DNA from: Comamonas testosteroni
GTDB lineage: Bacteria > Pseudomonadota > Gammaproteobacteria > Burkholderiales > Burkholderiaceae_C
Direction: 5' to 3'
Assembly: GCF_030505195.1 (NCBI RefSeq)
Contig: NZ_CP129672.1
Coordinates: 4,932,501 to 4,996,500 of the forward strand
Length of the DNA stretch: 64,000 bases
In this document: one piece after another, positions 46,459 to 55,156 of the stretch
How the letters are laid out: every line of letters starts with the position of its first letter
How positions within the stretch are numbered: the first letter of the stretch is position 1
Translations under genes and position numbers: made by a program
The notes under the pieces: generated by a model
Seen by the model: only the letters and a program-made list of their open reading frames with translations
Told to the model about the DNA's origin: nothing
Database searches by the model: none

Positions 46459-46732
46459 GCCGGGAAATCCTGCTGTCATTAGGGCGCAAAGTATAGCGAC
46501 GGGTGTTTGATGCGTTGACGTGCTGGTTTTGATCGTCAAAAAGCATAGCTGCCTGTGCTTGGCTGCAAATGGCTTGGGGCATGTATCCTTTGTTTGGCCT
46601 ATGCGTGCCGATGTGGCTTTGCAGACAATGTTCTCATCACAAGCAAGTAGCTGGCCCGCTCTGACGGCGCGACAGGACGAACGCCTGTCGCCCTGTCCCT
46701 GTCGCAGGCCCGGCCCGATCAAGAGGCAGCAA

Positions 46733-47998
46733 ATGTCGCAAAGCAATATATGGCAGGCCGGCGCCACAATGGCACAGGCCTCGGTCTGGTGGGTGGGCTT
46801 CGGCCTGGTAGTGGGAGTGCTGGGGGCGGCGCTGATCAGTCCGCTTTATGCGCTCTATCAGCAAGCCTGGCAGTTGCGGCCCAGCGATATCTCGCTGATC
46901 TATGTGCTCTATATGTGCGGCGGGCTGTGCGCCCTGCTGTTTCTGGGGCGCCTGCCTGACCGCATCGGCTTTGAGCGCGTGATGCTGTGCTTCCTGTGCC
47001 TGACGCTGGCGGGCACCCTGATCTCCATGCTGGCCTGGAATCTGCCCAGTCTGATCGTCGGGCGCTTCATGGTGGGGGTGTCGTCAAGCCTCATCACCAT
47101 CAGCGCCACCACGGGACTGACGCTGCTGGCGGCTGACGGAGTCACCCGTCTGCAGCCTCAGCGCGTGGCCATGGTGGCCAGCTTTCTCAATGTGCTGGGC
47201 TTTGGTCTGGGGCCCTTGATCGGCGGCATGGCGGGGCAGTGGCTGCCTCAGCCCTTGACGACGGCCTATCTGGTGCCGCTGGTGCTGGGCTGCATCGGTG
47301 TGGCGGGCGTTGTCACGCTCAAGCTGCCGGAGTCGGTGCAGCGGGATGCGGGCCAGCCGGGGCAGGCCCCCGGACGTCTGCACTGGCGGGACTGCCTGCC
47401 GCGGCTGACCTGGCCTGTGCGCGAGGATTCCCTGGCTTTTGCACTGACCTGCGGCTATCCGTTCGTGGCGTTCGGCGTATTCGGGCTGTATGCCTCCATG
47501 GCACCGCTGTTTCTACAGCAGATGATTCCCTGGCGCGGCCCAGTGGTCAGCGGTACGGCCATTGCGGTGATCTTGCTCGTCTCAGCGGGCATTCAGCTGG
47601 TGGCTGCGAAATTGCCGCTGCACCGCTGCGGTTTTGCCGGCATGGCGCTGCTGGTGCTGAGCAACGCCATGCTGATGTGGAACCTGCAGATGCGCTCGAC
47701 GCTGCTGTTCATCTTGGGCGTGGGCTTGACGGCACTGGGGCATGGCATGTGTATGCTGGCCGGCATGACCATGGTGGGCCGTCTTGCCAGGCCCGACAAC
47801 CGGGCCGGCCTGTTGTCCACCTACCAGACCATAGGTCTGCTCGGCTCCATGCTGCCCATGTTGGCCGTGGGCTGGATCGCCGACCGCTGGAGCATTACGC
47901 TGGCCGTGAGCCTGTTTGCCGGTTTCGTCATGCTGTTGGCTACCCTGCTGGGGTTGGCATTTGCGCGCCATCCGCGCATGCGGGAGGCTGTGAACTGA
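46733..47998 (+). CDS. MFS transporter
   Basis: The product is 421 residues from ATG 46733 with AAGAGG upstream; a frame open from 46520 precedes the transporter without homology. Twelve hydrophobic segments are seen. Motif A is GRLPDRIGFERVML after helix 2, and GLGPLIGGMAGQWL and LARPDNRAGLLSTYQTIGLLG are typical of drug or sugar efflux MFS. The substrate is unknown. It is divergent from the patatin gene across about 270 bp. Confidence 0.82.
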   Translation: MSQSNIWQAGATMAQASVWWVGFGLVVGVLGAALISPLYALYQQAWQLRPSDISLIYVLYMCGGLCALLFLGRLPDRIGFERVMLCFLCLTLAGTLISMLAWNLPSLIVGRFMVGVSSSLITISATTGLTLLAADGVTRLQPQRVAMVASFLNVLGFGLGPLIGGMAGQWLPQPLTTAYLVPLVLGCIGVAGVVTLKLPESVQRDAGQPGQAPGRLHWRDCLPRLTWPVREDSLAFALTCGYPFVAFGVFGLYASMAPLFLQQMIPWRGPVVSGTAIAVILLVSAGIQLVAAKLPLHRCGFAGMALLVLSNAMLMWNLQMRSTLLFILGVGLTALGHGMCMLAGMTMVGRLARPDNRAGLLSTYQTIGLLGSMLPMLAVGWIADRWSITLAVSLFAGFVMLLATLLGLAFARHPRMREAVN

Positions 47999-48066
47999 GA
48001 GCAGGCTTGCAGCTCGTTTCTGTCAATTACAGAAGATGACTTTTATTAATTAAATGTCACAAATTC

Positions 48067-48080
48067 GGACAAATTTGTCC
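48067..48080 (+). promoter_or_regulatory. 14-bp palindrome upstream of the BON lipoprotein gene
   Basis: GGACAAATTTGTCC is a perfect palindrome about 95 bp before the start codon. A matching half-site GGGACAAAA lies at about 48110-48118. This is consistent with a stress-regulator operator. The regulator is not in view. Confidence 0.6.
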
Positions 48081-48174
48081 TACAGGGATGCGGGAAAAGT
48101 TCGTATCCGGGACAAAATGGTGCCTGGTTACAGTTAACTGTCATGTTTTTGCAAGCATTAAGGGAGAAATCGAT

Positions 48175-48684
48175 ATGACCAATATGTTCAAGCGTTCCGC
48201 CCAAGTTCTGGCCATTACCGCCTTGGCCTTTGGCTTGGCTGCCTGCGGCAAGTCCGAGGACAACAAGACCGCTGGCCAGAAGCTCGATTCCGCCATTTCC
48301 CAGACCGAGAAGGCTGCGGAAAATGCTGGCAGCAAGATTGAAGAAGGTACGGCCAAGGCCGGCGATGCAGCCGCTGATGCATTGGCCAAGGCTGGTGAGG
48401 CTACTGGTGCCGCCATGGAAAAGGCTGGCAACAAGATGGAGGAAGGCGCTGCCAAGGCGGGTGCTGCCCTCGATGACGCCGGCATCACCGCGGCCGTCAA
48501 GACCGATTTGATCAAGGCCCCGGAAATCAGCGCTCTGCAGATCAATGTGGACACCAAGGGCGGCGCAGTGACCTTGACCGGCACCGTGCCCAGCGAAGCC
48601 GTGAAGGCCCAGGCCGGCGAGATTGCCAAGGCCGCCAAGGGCGTGACCTCGGTCAACAACAATCTGACTGTGAAGGCTGGCTGA
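48175..48684 (+). CDS. BON-domain lipoprotein
   Basis: The product is 169 residues from ATG 48175, with GGGAG nine bases upstream. A lipobox FGLAAC anchors it to a membrane. Residues about 35-95 are an Ala/Lys-rich helical stretch with repeats such as NKMEEGAAKAGAALDDA. A single BON domain follows at about 100-169 (DLIKAPEISALQINVDTKGG, VTLTGTVPSEAVKAQ, VTSVNNNLTVK). BON proteins attach to the outer membrane and are often induced by osmotic or envelope stress. Confidence 0.9.
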   Translation: MTNMFKRSAQVLAITALAFGLAACGKSEDNKTAGQKLDSAISQTEKAAENAGSKIEEGTAKAGDAAADALAKAGEATGAAMEKAGNKMEEGAAKAGAALDDAGITAAVKTDLIKAPEISALQINVDTKGGAVTLTGTVPSEAVKAQAGEIAKAAKGVTSVNNNLTVKAG

Positions 48685-48709
48685 GACCTTTCAGACTGCA
48701 TCTCGCATG

Positions 48710-48741
48710 AAGCCAGAGCGCGCAAGCCCTCTGGCTTTTTT
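48710..48741 (+). terminator. Terminator of the BON lipoprotein gene
   Basis: AGCCAGAG pairs with CTCTGGCT around a 10-base loop and is followed by a T-run, 26 bp after the stop codon. Confidence 0.83.
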
Positions 48742-48768
48742 GTGGCTGCATGGCACTAAGATCAGGGC

Positions 48769-49992
48769 ATGACCCAAGCCGACCACAAGCTCTCCACCCA
48801 TCTGATCCACCACCCTTACAAGCCACCCACGGACTTCGAAGGCCCTCAGCCTGCCGTGCACAAGGCCTCGACCGTGTACTTCGAGAATGTGCAGGCCATG
48901 CGCGAACGCCGTTGGCTGGACAAGAGCAGCTACACCTACGGTCTGCATGGCACGCCCACGACCTACGCACTGGAAGAGCGTCTGGCCTCGCTGGAGGGGG
49001 GGCTGCAGTGCCTGCTGGTGCCCAGCGGCCTGGCCGCGATTGCCACGGTGTCGTTGGCGCTGCTCAGGACGGGCGACGAGGTGCTGGTGCCCGATAACGT
49101 ATACGGTCCCAACAAGACGCTGACCGAGGGCGAACTTGCCCATTTCGGCATTCGCCATCAGTACTACGACCCCATGAGCGTCGAAGACCTGGCGGCCAAG
49201 ATCACGCCGGCCACCAAGCTGGTCTGGCTGGAGGCTCCGGGCTCGGTGACCATGGAGTTCCCGAATCTCGTCGAGCAGGTGCGCCTGTGCCGGGCCAGGG
49301 GCGTGACCATGGTGCTGGACAACACCTGGGGCGCGGGTCTGGCTTTTCGCCCCTTCGACCTGCTGGGCGATGGCAGCCTGGGCGTCGATGTCACGGTCCA
49401 TGCCCTGACCAAATACCCCAGCGGCGGCGGTGATGTGCTGATGGGCAGCATCATCACGCGCAACCAGCCCCTGCATATGCGCATCAAGCTCGCGCACATG
49501 CGCCTGGGTCTGGGCGTGAGCGGCAACGACGCCGAAGCCGTGTTGCGCAGCCTGCCCAGTATCGGCCTGCGCTATCACGCACAGGATCGCTCGGCACGCC
49601 AGCTGGCACAGTGGCTGGCCACCCAGAGTGCGGTGGTGCAGGTCTTGCACCCCGCCATGCCTGACGCCCCGGGCCATGCTTACTGGAAGCAGCTGTGCGG
49701 ACAAGGGCAGGGCCAGGATGGCGTGGCAGCCGGTCTGTTCAGCGTGGTCATCGACGAGCGCTTCGACCAGGCTGCCTTGGATCGCTTCTGCGACAGCCTG
49801 CGCCTGTTCAAGCTGGGCTATAGCTGGGGCGGGCCTGTGAGCCTGGTCGTGCCCTATGAGCTGCCCGAGATGCGCAGCCGTGCCACACCCCATATCAAGG
49901 CGGGGACCGTGGTGCGCTTTGCCATCGGCCTCGAAGATACGAGCGATCTGCAGGCCGATCTGGCCCAGGCGCTGCTCAAGGCCTTTGATTGA
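48769..49992 (+). CDS. metC: Cystathionine beta-lyase
   Basis: The product is 407 residues of the Cys/Met PLP-dependent family. Near the N-terminus is the phosphate-binding YTYGLHGTPTTYALEERLA. The PLP aspartate is in MVLDNTWGAGLAF. The Schiff-base Lys is in VHALTKYPSGGGDVLMGS. It converts cystathionine to homocysteine; other members of this family are possible, but the HGTPTT and TKYPSGG forms favour beta-lyase. The start has little leader after the terminator. Confidence 0.88.
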   Translation: MTQADHKLSTHLIHHPYKPPTDFEGPQPAVHKASTVYFENVQAMRERRWLDKSSYTYGLHGTPTTYALEERLASLEGGLQCLLVPSGLAAIATVSLALLRTGDEVLVPDNVYGPNKTLTEGELAHFGIRHQYYDPMSVEDLAAKITPATKLVWLEAPGSVTMEFPNLVEQVRLCRARGVTMVLDNTWGAGLAFRPFDLLGDGSLGVDVTVHALTKYPSGGGDVLMGSIITRNQPLHMRIKLAHMRLGLGVSGNDAEAVLRSLPSIGLRYHAQDRSARQLAQWLATQSAVVQVLHPAMPDAPGHAYWKQLCGQGQGQDGVAAGLFSVVIDERFDQAALDRFCDSLRLFKLGYSWGGPVSLVVPYELPEMRSRATPHIKAGTVVRFAIGLEDTSDLQADLAQALLKAFD

Positions 49993-50217
49993 TGCTATCT
50001 AAATAGGAGCTTTAAGCGATTATGAATAAAAGACTTTAGTATCATTGTTGTCTGAAATCAATAGTGGGTAGGCGCTATAAGCTCTTATTTTCATAGTAAA
50101 AATGCGGGAGGGCTGACATGCGGGCTTTCCGCAATGCAGATTCAGGGTCGAGCGGGTAACTTGTTCCTGTCAGCTGCCGCCACCGAGGCGCGGCACGGGC
50201 GCCAAGGAGGATCTCGC

Positions 50218-51015
50218 ATGCAAGCTTCCCCTGTTTCCGAGGTCAAGGCCGAGTCCGGCAATCTGCAGATTCTGCAGCTGCGCTGGAGCGAGCCCTGGCA
50301 ATGGCTGGTGCGCGGTCTGGGCGATGTGCGGCGCGCACCCATGATTGCGCTGTTCTACGGCCTGTGTTTCTGGGGCATGGCGCGGCTGCTGGCCTGGGTG
50401 TTTCGCGCCAGCCCCGAATATGTGATGTCCATGGCCAGCGGCTGTCTGCTGGTCGGCCCCTTCATGGCCATGGGCCTGTACTACGTCAGCAAGCAGCTGG
50501 AGCAGGGCAAGCCCGTGCTGCTGTCGCAGTCGTTGACCTGCTGGGACAAGCATCTGGCCAGCATGGGCATGCTGGTCATGGTGTTGATGGTGCTGGAGAT
50601 GCTCTGGGGGCGCGCCGCCATGGTGGTGTTCGCCATCTCGTTCGATACCGGCATGCCCAGTACGGCCACCCTGCTGCAGACCCTGGTGCGCCCCGAGAAC
50701 TGGGAGTTCCTGCTGGGCTACACCGCAGTTGGCGGGATATTTGCTGCCTTGGTGTTTGCCAGCATGGTGGTTTCACTGCCCGCCATTCTCGATCTGGATA
50801 CCGATGCCTTGACGGCCTGCATCACCAGCATGCGCGTGGTGGGGGCCAACACGGGTGTGATGTTGCTGTGGGGGCTGATCATCACCGTGTTGATTGCGGT
50901 CTCGCTGCTCTTCTACAGTACAGGTCTGATCGTCATCGGGCCGCTGCTGGGTTGCGCCAGCTGGCATGCCTATAAAGCCAGCGTCCGCGCCGAGAGCAAG
51001 GAGGAAGCTGCTTGA
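50218..51015 (+). CDS. DUF2189 integral membrane protein
   Basis: The product is 265 residues from ATG 50218 with AAGGAGG seven bases upstream. Six to seven hydrophobic segments include APMIALFYGLCFWGMARLLA and CLLVGPFMAMGLYYVSKQLE, the DUF2189 signature. No function is known; members are sometimes labelled as cytochrome oxidase-like. It is followed within 21 bp by a tiny Gly-rich ORF on the same strand. Confidence 0.83.
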   Translation: MQASPVSEVKAESGNLQILQLRWSEPWQWLVRGLGDVRRAPMIALFYGLCFWGMARLLAWVFRASPEYVMSMASGCLLVGPFMAMGLYYVSKQLEQGKPVLLSQSLTCWDKHLASMGMLVMVLMVLEMLWGRAAMVVFAISFDTGMPSTATLLQTLVRPENWEFLLGYTAVGGIFAALVFASMVVSLPAILDLDTDALTACITSMRVVGANTGVMLLWGLIITVLIAVSLLFYSTGLIVIGPLLGCASWHAYKASVRAESKEEAA

Positions 51016-51036
51016 GGCGCAATGAGGGGGAATGTC

Positions 51037-51255
51037 ATGGAGTTCTGGAACTGGTTGAAAAAAGTCTTTACGCCCCAGCCAGGCGCTTCGGGCCACAGCA
51101 CCGATTCGCCGCTGGCCTGGACTTCGGCGAGCAGCCGCGAAGACGGCAGCGACGTCTTCAACGACAGCTATTTTTGCGGCTCGGGCAGCCACGAGAGTGC
51201 CTGCAGCTCGGACGGCGGGGACTCTGGCGGTGATGGCGGAGGCGGCGGCGACTGA
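51037..51255 (+). CDS. Small Ser/Gly-rich protein
   Basis: The product is 72 residues from the ATG at 51037, which has GAGGGGG just upstream; an ATG at 51022 adds five residues. It begins amphipathic (MEFWNWLKKVF) and ends with Cys, Ser and a Gly/Asp-rich tail (GGDSGGDGGGGGD). The tail resembles that of small holotricin-like envelope peptides. It is probably cotranscribed with the DUF2189 gene. Function is unknown. Confidence 0.6.
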   Translation: MEFWNWLKKVFTPQPGASGHSTDSPLAWTSASSREDGSDVFNDSYFCGSGSHESACSSDGGDSGGDGGGGGD

Positions 51256-51272
51256 GGCCGCGCGGCGGTCGC

Positions 51273-52004
51273 TTATTTCAGCAGGGGCTTGAGCTTGGGC
51301 CAGACATTGGCCAGCATCTGGGGCTGGGCCTGGGCATTGGGGTGAATGCGGTCGCTCTGAAACCATCGTTCGGCGTCCGCAGCATCGCCGATGCCCGACA
51401 GCAGAAACGGCACCAGCGGCAGCTTTTGCGCGTCGGCAATGCTCCTGAACATATCGGCAAATTGCTCGGTATATGCCGCTCCATAGTTGGGCGGTACCTG
51501 CATGCCCACCAGCAGTACCTGGGCCCCGGCCTCCCTGGCTGCCTTGATCATGACTTCCAGATTCTGCTGTGTGCTCTGCAGCGCCAGGCCGCGCAATGCG
51601 TCGTTGCCGCCCAGCTCCAGAATAACGATGCCGGGTTCATGCTGCCTGAGCAGCGACGCCAGGCGCGCTCTGCCGCCGGCCGTGGTCTCGCCGCTGATAC
51701 TGGCATTGACCACCTTGCGCGGGTTTTTTTCATCACTCATGCGCTGCTGCAGCAACTGCACCCAGCCCTTGCCGCGTGTCAGGCCGTATTCTGCGCTCAG
51801 GGAGTCGCCAAGCACCAGCACCGGGCCGGGTTTCGCGCCGGCAGCGGCCTTGGCCGGCTCCTTGTTTCTGGCAGGCGATGAGGCTACTGCCGCACCGCAA
51901 GCCCCTGAAATGGCGAGCGTCAGAGCAACAGCGATACAGTGACGGCGCTGCAGCGCAAAGTGCTGGCTGCGACTCTTGACGTTTTTGCTATCCAATTGAT
52001 TCAT
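51273..52004 (-). CDS. tesA: SGNH-hydrolase esterase (TesA-like lysophospholipase)
   Basis: The product is 243 residues from ATG 52004. A hydrophobic signal lies near residues 24-42. SGNH blocks: GDSLSAEYGL with the Ser nucleophile near residue 68, Gly in SISGETTAGG, GGNDALRG, and the Asp/His pair in DRIHPNAQA. It hydrolyses acyl esters or lysophospholipids in the periplasm. The start codon overlaps that of the divergent ABC ATPase gene (CATG at 52002-52005). Confidence 0.9.
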   Translation of the reverse strand: MNQLDSKNVKSRSQHFALQRRHCIAVALTLAISGACGAAVASSPARNKEPAKAAAGAKPGPVLVLGDSLSAEYGLTRGKGWVQLLQQRMSDEKNPRKVVNASISGETTAGGRARLASLLRQHEPGIVILELGGNDALRGLALQSTQQNLEVMIKAAREAGAQVLLVGMQVPPNYGAAYTEQFADMFRSIADAQKLPLVPFLLSGIGDAADAERWFQSDRIHPNAQAQPQMLANVWPKLKPLLK

Positions 52005-52683
52005 GTCCAAAACTCTTGCCATTCCTTTGATTGCCGTTGAGCAACTGTCCAAATCGGTGAGCGATTCCACAGGCGTGCTGGATATTTTGCGGGATATCAA
52101 TCTGAGTTTCACGGCCGGTGAAACAGTTGCCATTGTGGGGGCCTCTGGCTCGGGTAAAAGCACTTTGCTGTCGATTCTGGCCGGCCTCGATACCCCCAGT
52201 CACGGCACGGTCCGCCTGCTGGGCCAGGATCTGTTTGCACTCAGCGAGGACGACCGGGCGGCGGTGCGGGCGCAGAAGATGGGCTTTGTCTTCCAGAGCT
52301 TTCAGTTGCTGGGCAATCTCACGGCTCTGGAAAACGTCATGCTGCCGCTGGAGCTGGCGGGTCAGCGCGAAGCGAGGGCACGGGCTTCGCAGATGATGGA
52401 GCGTGTGGGCCTGGGTCAGCGTCTCAATCACTATCCCAGGCTGATGTCGGGTGGCGAGCAGCAGCGCGTGGCCCTGGCGCGTGCTTTTGTGGTGGAGCCG
52501 GCCGTGCTGCTGGCCGACGAGCCCACTGGGAGCCTGGACTTCGCCACGGGCCAGACCATCATGGAGCTGATGTTTGCACTCAACCGCGAGCGCGGCACGA
52601 CCCTGATTCTGGTTACGCATGATCGCGAGATTGCGGCGCAATGTGATCGCAGCATCACCATAGAAGCCGGGCGCTCTGTCTGA
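52003..52683 (+). CDS. ybbA: YbbA-type ABC transporter ATPase, no permease nearby
   Basis: The product is 226 residues. Walker A is VGASGSGKSTLLS, Q-loop FVFQSFQLLGNL, signature LMSGGEQQRVALARAF, Walker B VLLADEPTGSLD and switch His VTHDREIAA. The LolD/YbbA type is used with a FtsX-like permease. In many genomes ybbA is divergent from tesA and followed by ybbP; here a terminator and sstT follow instead. The ATG (52003) overlaps the tesA start. Confidence 0.9.
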   Translation: MSKTLAIPLIAVEQLSKSVSDSTGVLDILRDINLSFTAGETVAIVGASGSGKSTLLSILAGLDTPSHGTVRLLGQDLFALSEDDRAAVRAQKMGFVFQSFQLLGNLTALENVMLPLELAGQREARARASQMMERVGLGQRLNHYPRLMSGGEQQRVALARAFVVEPAVLLADEPTGSLDFATGQTIMELMFALNRERGTTLILVTHDREIAAQCDRSITIEAGRSV

Positions 52684-52690
52684 AAAACAA

Positions 52691-52716
52691 AAAGGCCTGT
52701 GTGATCACAGGCCTTT
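52691..52716. terminator. Terminator between ybbA and sstT
   Basis: AAAGGCCTGTG pairs perfectly with CACAGGCCTTT around a 4-base loop, 8 bp after the ybbA stop codon. A-rich flank upstream allows bidirectional use with the convergent sstT. Confidence 0.87.
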
Positions 52717-52782
52717 GGGGATTTTTGCGCTTATCAAACAAGCGCTTGCAGCGATTCAATCAGCAGTCTCTGAGCTCAAGCC

Positions 52783-54015
52783 TCAGATGCGCGCGACTTC
52801 CAGTCCGGCCCTGCGCTCTGCGGCGCGGCAGGCGGCTGCGGTAAACAGCACGTCGGTCGAGGAATTGAGGGCTGTCTCGGTCGAGTCCTGAATCACGCCG
52901 ATCACATAGCCGACCCCCACCACCTGCATGGCCACATCGTTGGGGATGTTGAACAGGCTGCAGGCCAGCGGAATCAGCAGCAGCGAGCCACCGGGTACGC
53001 CCGAGGCACCGCAGGCGCAGACCGCAGAGACCACGCACAGCAATATGGCCGTGGGGATGTCCACCGAGATATTGAGCGTATGGGCAGCGGCCAGTGTCAG
53101 CACGCTGATGGTGACGGCAGCGCCGGCCATATTGATGGTGGCGCCCAGCGGGATGGAGATGCTGTAGGTGTTCTCGTCGAGCCTGAGCTTCTGGGCCAAG
53201 GCCAGATTGACGGGAATATTGGCTCCCGAGCTGCGCGTGAAGAAGGCGGTCACTGCGCTTTCGCGCAGGCAGGTCAGCACCAGCGGGTAGGGATTGCGGC
53301 GAGTCTGTGTCCAGACAATGACTGGGTTGATCACCAATGCCACAAACACCATGCTGCCGACCAGCACGGCCAGCAGATGGGCGTAGTCCTTGAGTGCTTC
53401 CAGCCCGCCGGAGGAGAAGGTGGCGACCACCAGGCCGAAGATGCCGAAGGGGGCCAGGCGAATCACGCCTTGAATCACGCGGGTGATGGCATGGCTAAAG
53501 TCATCCACCATGGTGCGGGTGGTGGGTGTGGCGTGGCGTAGTGCCAGGCCCAACGCAATAGCCCAGGCCAAAATGCCGATGTAGTTGGCGTTCAGCAATG
53601 CATGGACGGGGTTGTCGAACAGGCTTTGGACGACGGTGCTCAGCACCTGGCTGATCTCGCCGGGCACGCTCTGGACTTTGGGCGCTTCACGAAAGTGAAT
53701 CACCGAGGGAAAGAGCGCGCTGGCTGCAACGGCCACACAGGCCGCCGCCAGTGTGCCGAGGACGTACAGCCAGAGCACGGGCTTGATTTGCGTTGGCTGG
53801 CCGGGGCGGTGGCTGCTGACGGCCGCCATGACCAGCAGCAGCACCAGAACCGGAGCGACAGCCTTGAGCGCGGCGATGAACAAGCTGCCCAACAGGGAAA
53901 CCGGCTGGGCGGCTGCGGGCCATAGCCAGGCCACCAGGCCGCCCAGAACCAGGGCAATCACAATCTGCAGCACCAGGCTGGTGCGGTTGAACCAATCGAG
54001 CAAGGCGTTGAGCAT
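52783..54015 (-). CDS. sstT: Sodium-dependent serine/threonine transporter
   Basis: The product is 410 residues of the DAACS (glutamate/serine symporter) family. Diagnostic regions are the serine-rich [34 protein letters not shown] and [20 protein letters not shown], which form the hairpin loops and sodium sites. The length and [10 protein letters not shown] form favour SstT over DctA/GltP. It imports serine and threonine with sodium. Confidence 0.92.
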   Translation of the reverse strand: MLNALLDWFNRTSLVLQIVIALVLGGLVAWLWPAAAQPVSLLGSLFIAALKAVAPVLVLLLVMAAVSSHRPGQPTQIKPVLWLYVLGTLAAACVAVAASALFPSVIHFREAPKVQSVPGEISQVLSTVVQSLFDNPVHALLNANYIGILAWAIALGLALRHATPTTRTMVDDFSHAITRVIQGVIRLAPFGIFGLVVATFSSGGLEALKDYAHLLAVLVGSMVFVALVINPVIVWTQTRRNPYPLVLTCLRESAVTAFFTRSSGANIPVNLALAQKLRLDENTYSISIPLGATINMAGAAVTISVLTLAAAHTLNISVDIPTAILLCVVSAVCACGASGVPGGSLLLIPLACSLFNIPNDVAMQVVGVGYVIGVIQDSTETALNSSTDVLFTAAACRAAERRAGLEVARI

Positions 54016-54091
54016 GCTGGGTATTCGTTATGGGATTGGAGGGGGATACAAGCACGCAAGCGACATGAAGAGGCTGTTGCGTGAATGCAGG

Positions 54092-54115
54092 GGCAACAGG
54101 CTCAAGCCTGTTGCC
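54092..54115. other. Perfect inverted repeat between sstT and rlmB
   Basis: GGCAACAGGC pairs perfectly with GCCTGTTGCC around a 4-base loop. It lies in the 292-bp gap between the divergent genes, about 77 bp upstream of the sstT start codon. Without a T-tract it is more likely an operator or leader structure than a terminator. The rest of the gap shows no gene. Confidence 0.5.
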
Positions 54116-54307
54116 AGTCGTTCTGGGTGGCAGTGGAGCTTCATGTAAAGACTCGCACTCGGCAAAAGCCATGCTGGTGCTGCCTGATGAGCCGGTGCCT
54201 TGCCCGTTGGGGGCGCAGTGTAGCGGCAATGGAAAACCTCAGCTGTCAGCCCAGACATGGCCCTGCGAGTCTCAGGTCTGCCGTAAACGCCGGGATAATG
54301 TGGCCCC

Positions 54308-55078
54308 ATGTCGTCCCCCAAAGTTCTTTTCGGCTTTCACGCCGTAGGCGTGCGTCTGAAGACCGCCCCCCAATCCATCATTGAAGTCTATTTCGAGGCT
54401 TCGCGTCGCGATGCGCGCATGCGCCAGTTTCTGGAGCGGGCCAAGGAAGCCGGTGTGCGTCTGATCGAGGCTGATGCCCTGCGCATTGCCAAGCTGGCTG
54501 GCTCTCACGGCCATCAAGGCGTGGCTGCACGCGTGGAAGAAGTCAAGGACACGCGCACGCTCGATGAGCTGCTCGACGACCTGCAGGAGGAGGGGGTGAA
54601 GGCCCCGCTGCTGCTGGTGCTCGACGGCGTGACTGATCCGCACAATCTGGGTGCCTGCCTGCGTGTGGCAGATGGCGCCGGCGTGCATGCCGTGATCGCT
54701 CCCAAGGATCACGCGGCCGGCATCAACGCCACCGTGGCCAAGGTGGCCAGTGGTGCGGCCGAGACCGTGCCTTACTTCATGGTCACCAATCTGGCGCGCA
54801 CGCTCAAGGAACTCAAGGAGCGCGGCATCTGGATCATCGGTACCAGCGGCGATGCCGACAAACATCTCTATCAGATGGATCTGACTGGCCCGACAGCGCT
54901 GGTGCTGGGGGCCGAGGGCGATGGAATGCGCCAGCTCACCCGCAAGACCTGCGATGCGCTGGTCAGCATCCCCATGCAGGGCGCGGTGGAAAGCCTGAAC
55001 GTGTCGGTCGCCAGCGGGGTATGCCTGTATGAGGCGTTGCGCCAGCGCCTGGCCGCAGCCGTTGCGATCAAGGCCTGA
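54308..55078 (+). CDS. rlmB: 23S rRNA (guanosine-2'-O-)-methyltransferase
   Basis: The product is 256 residues. It methylates G2251 of 23S rRNA using SAM. The N-terminal substrate-binding part ([20 protein letters not shown]) is followed by the SPOUT/TrmH domain: [34 protein letters not shown] and [20 protein letters not shown], the knot motifs with Asn/Arg catalytic residues. The length is standard for RlmB. Confidence 0.95.
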   Translation: MSSPKVLFGFHAVGVRLKTAPQSIIEVYFEASRRDARMRQFLERAKEAGVRLIEADALRIAKLAGSHGHQGVAARVEEVKDTRTLDELLDDLQEEGVKAPLLLVLDGVTDPHNLGACLRVADGAGVHAVIAPKDHAAGINATVAKVASGAAETVPYFMVTNLARTLKELKERGIWIIGTSGDADKHLYQMDLTGPTALVLGAEGDGMRQLTRKTCDALVSIPMQGAVESLNVSVASGVCLYEALRQRLAAAVAIKA

Positions 55079-55156
55079 GTCGGCTTTCCGGGTACTGAAG
55101 CAAGGCGCGGCTGCGAGAGCAGCAGCGCCTTTTTTGAAGCTCCGGCCGAGTCGTTC

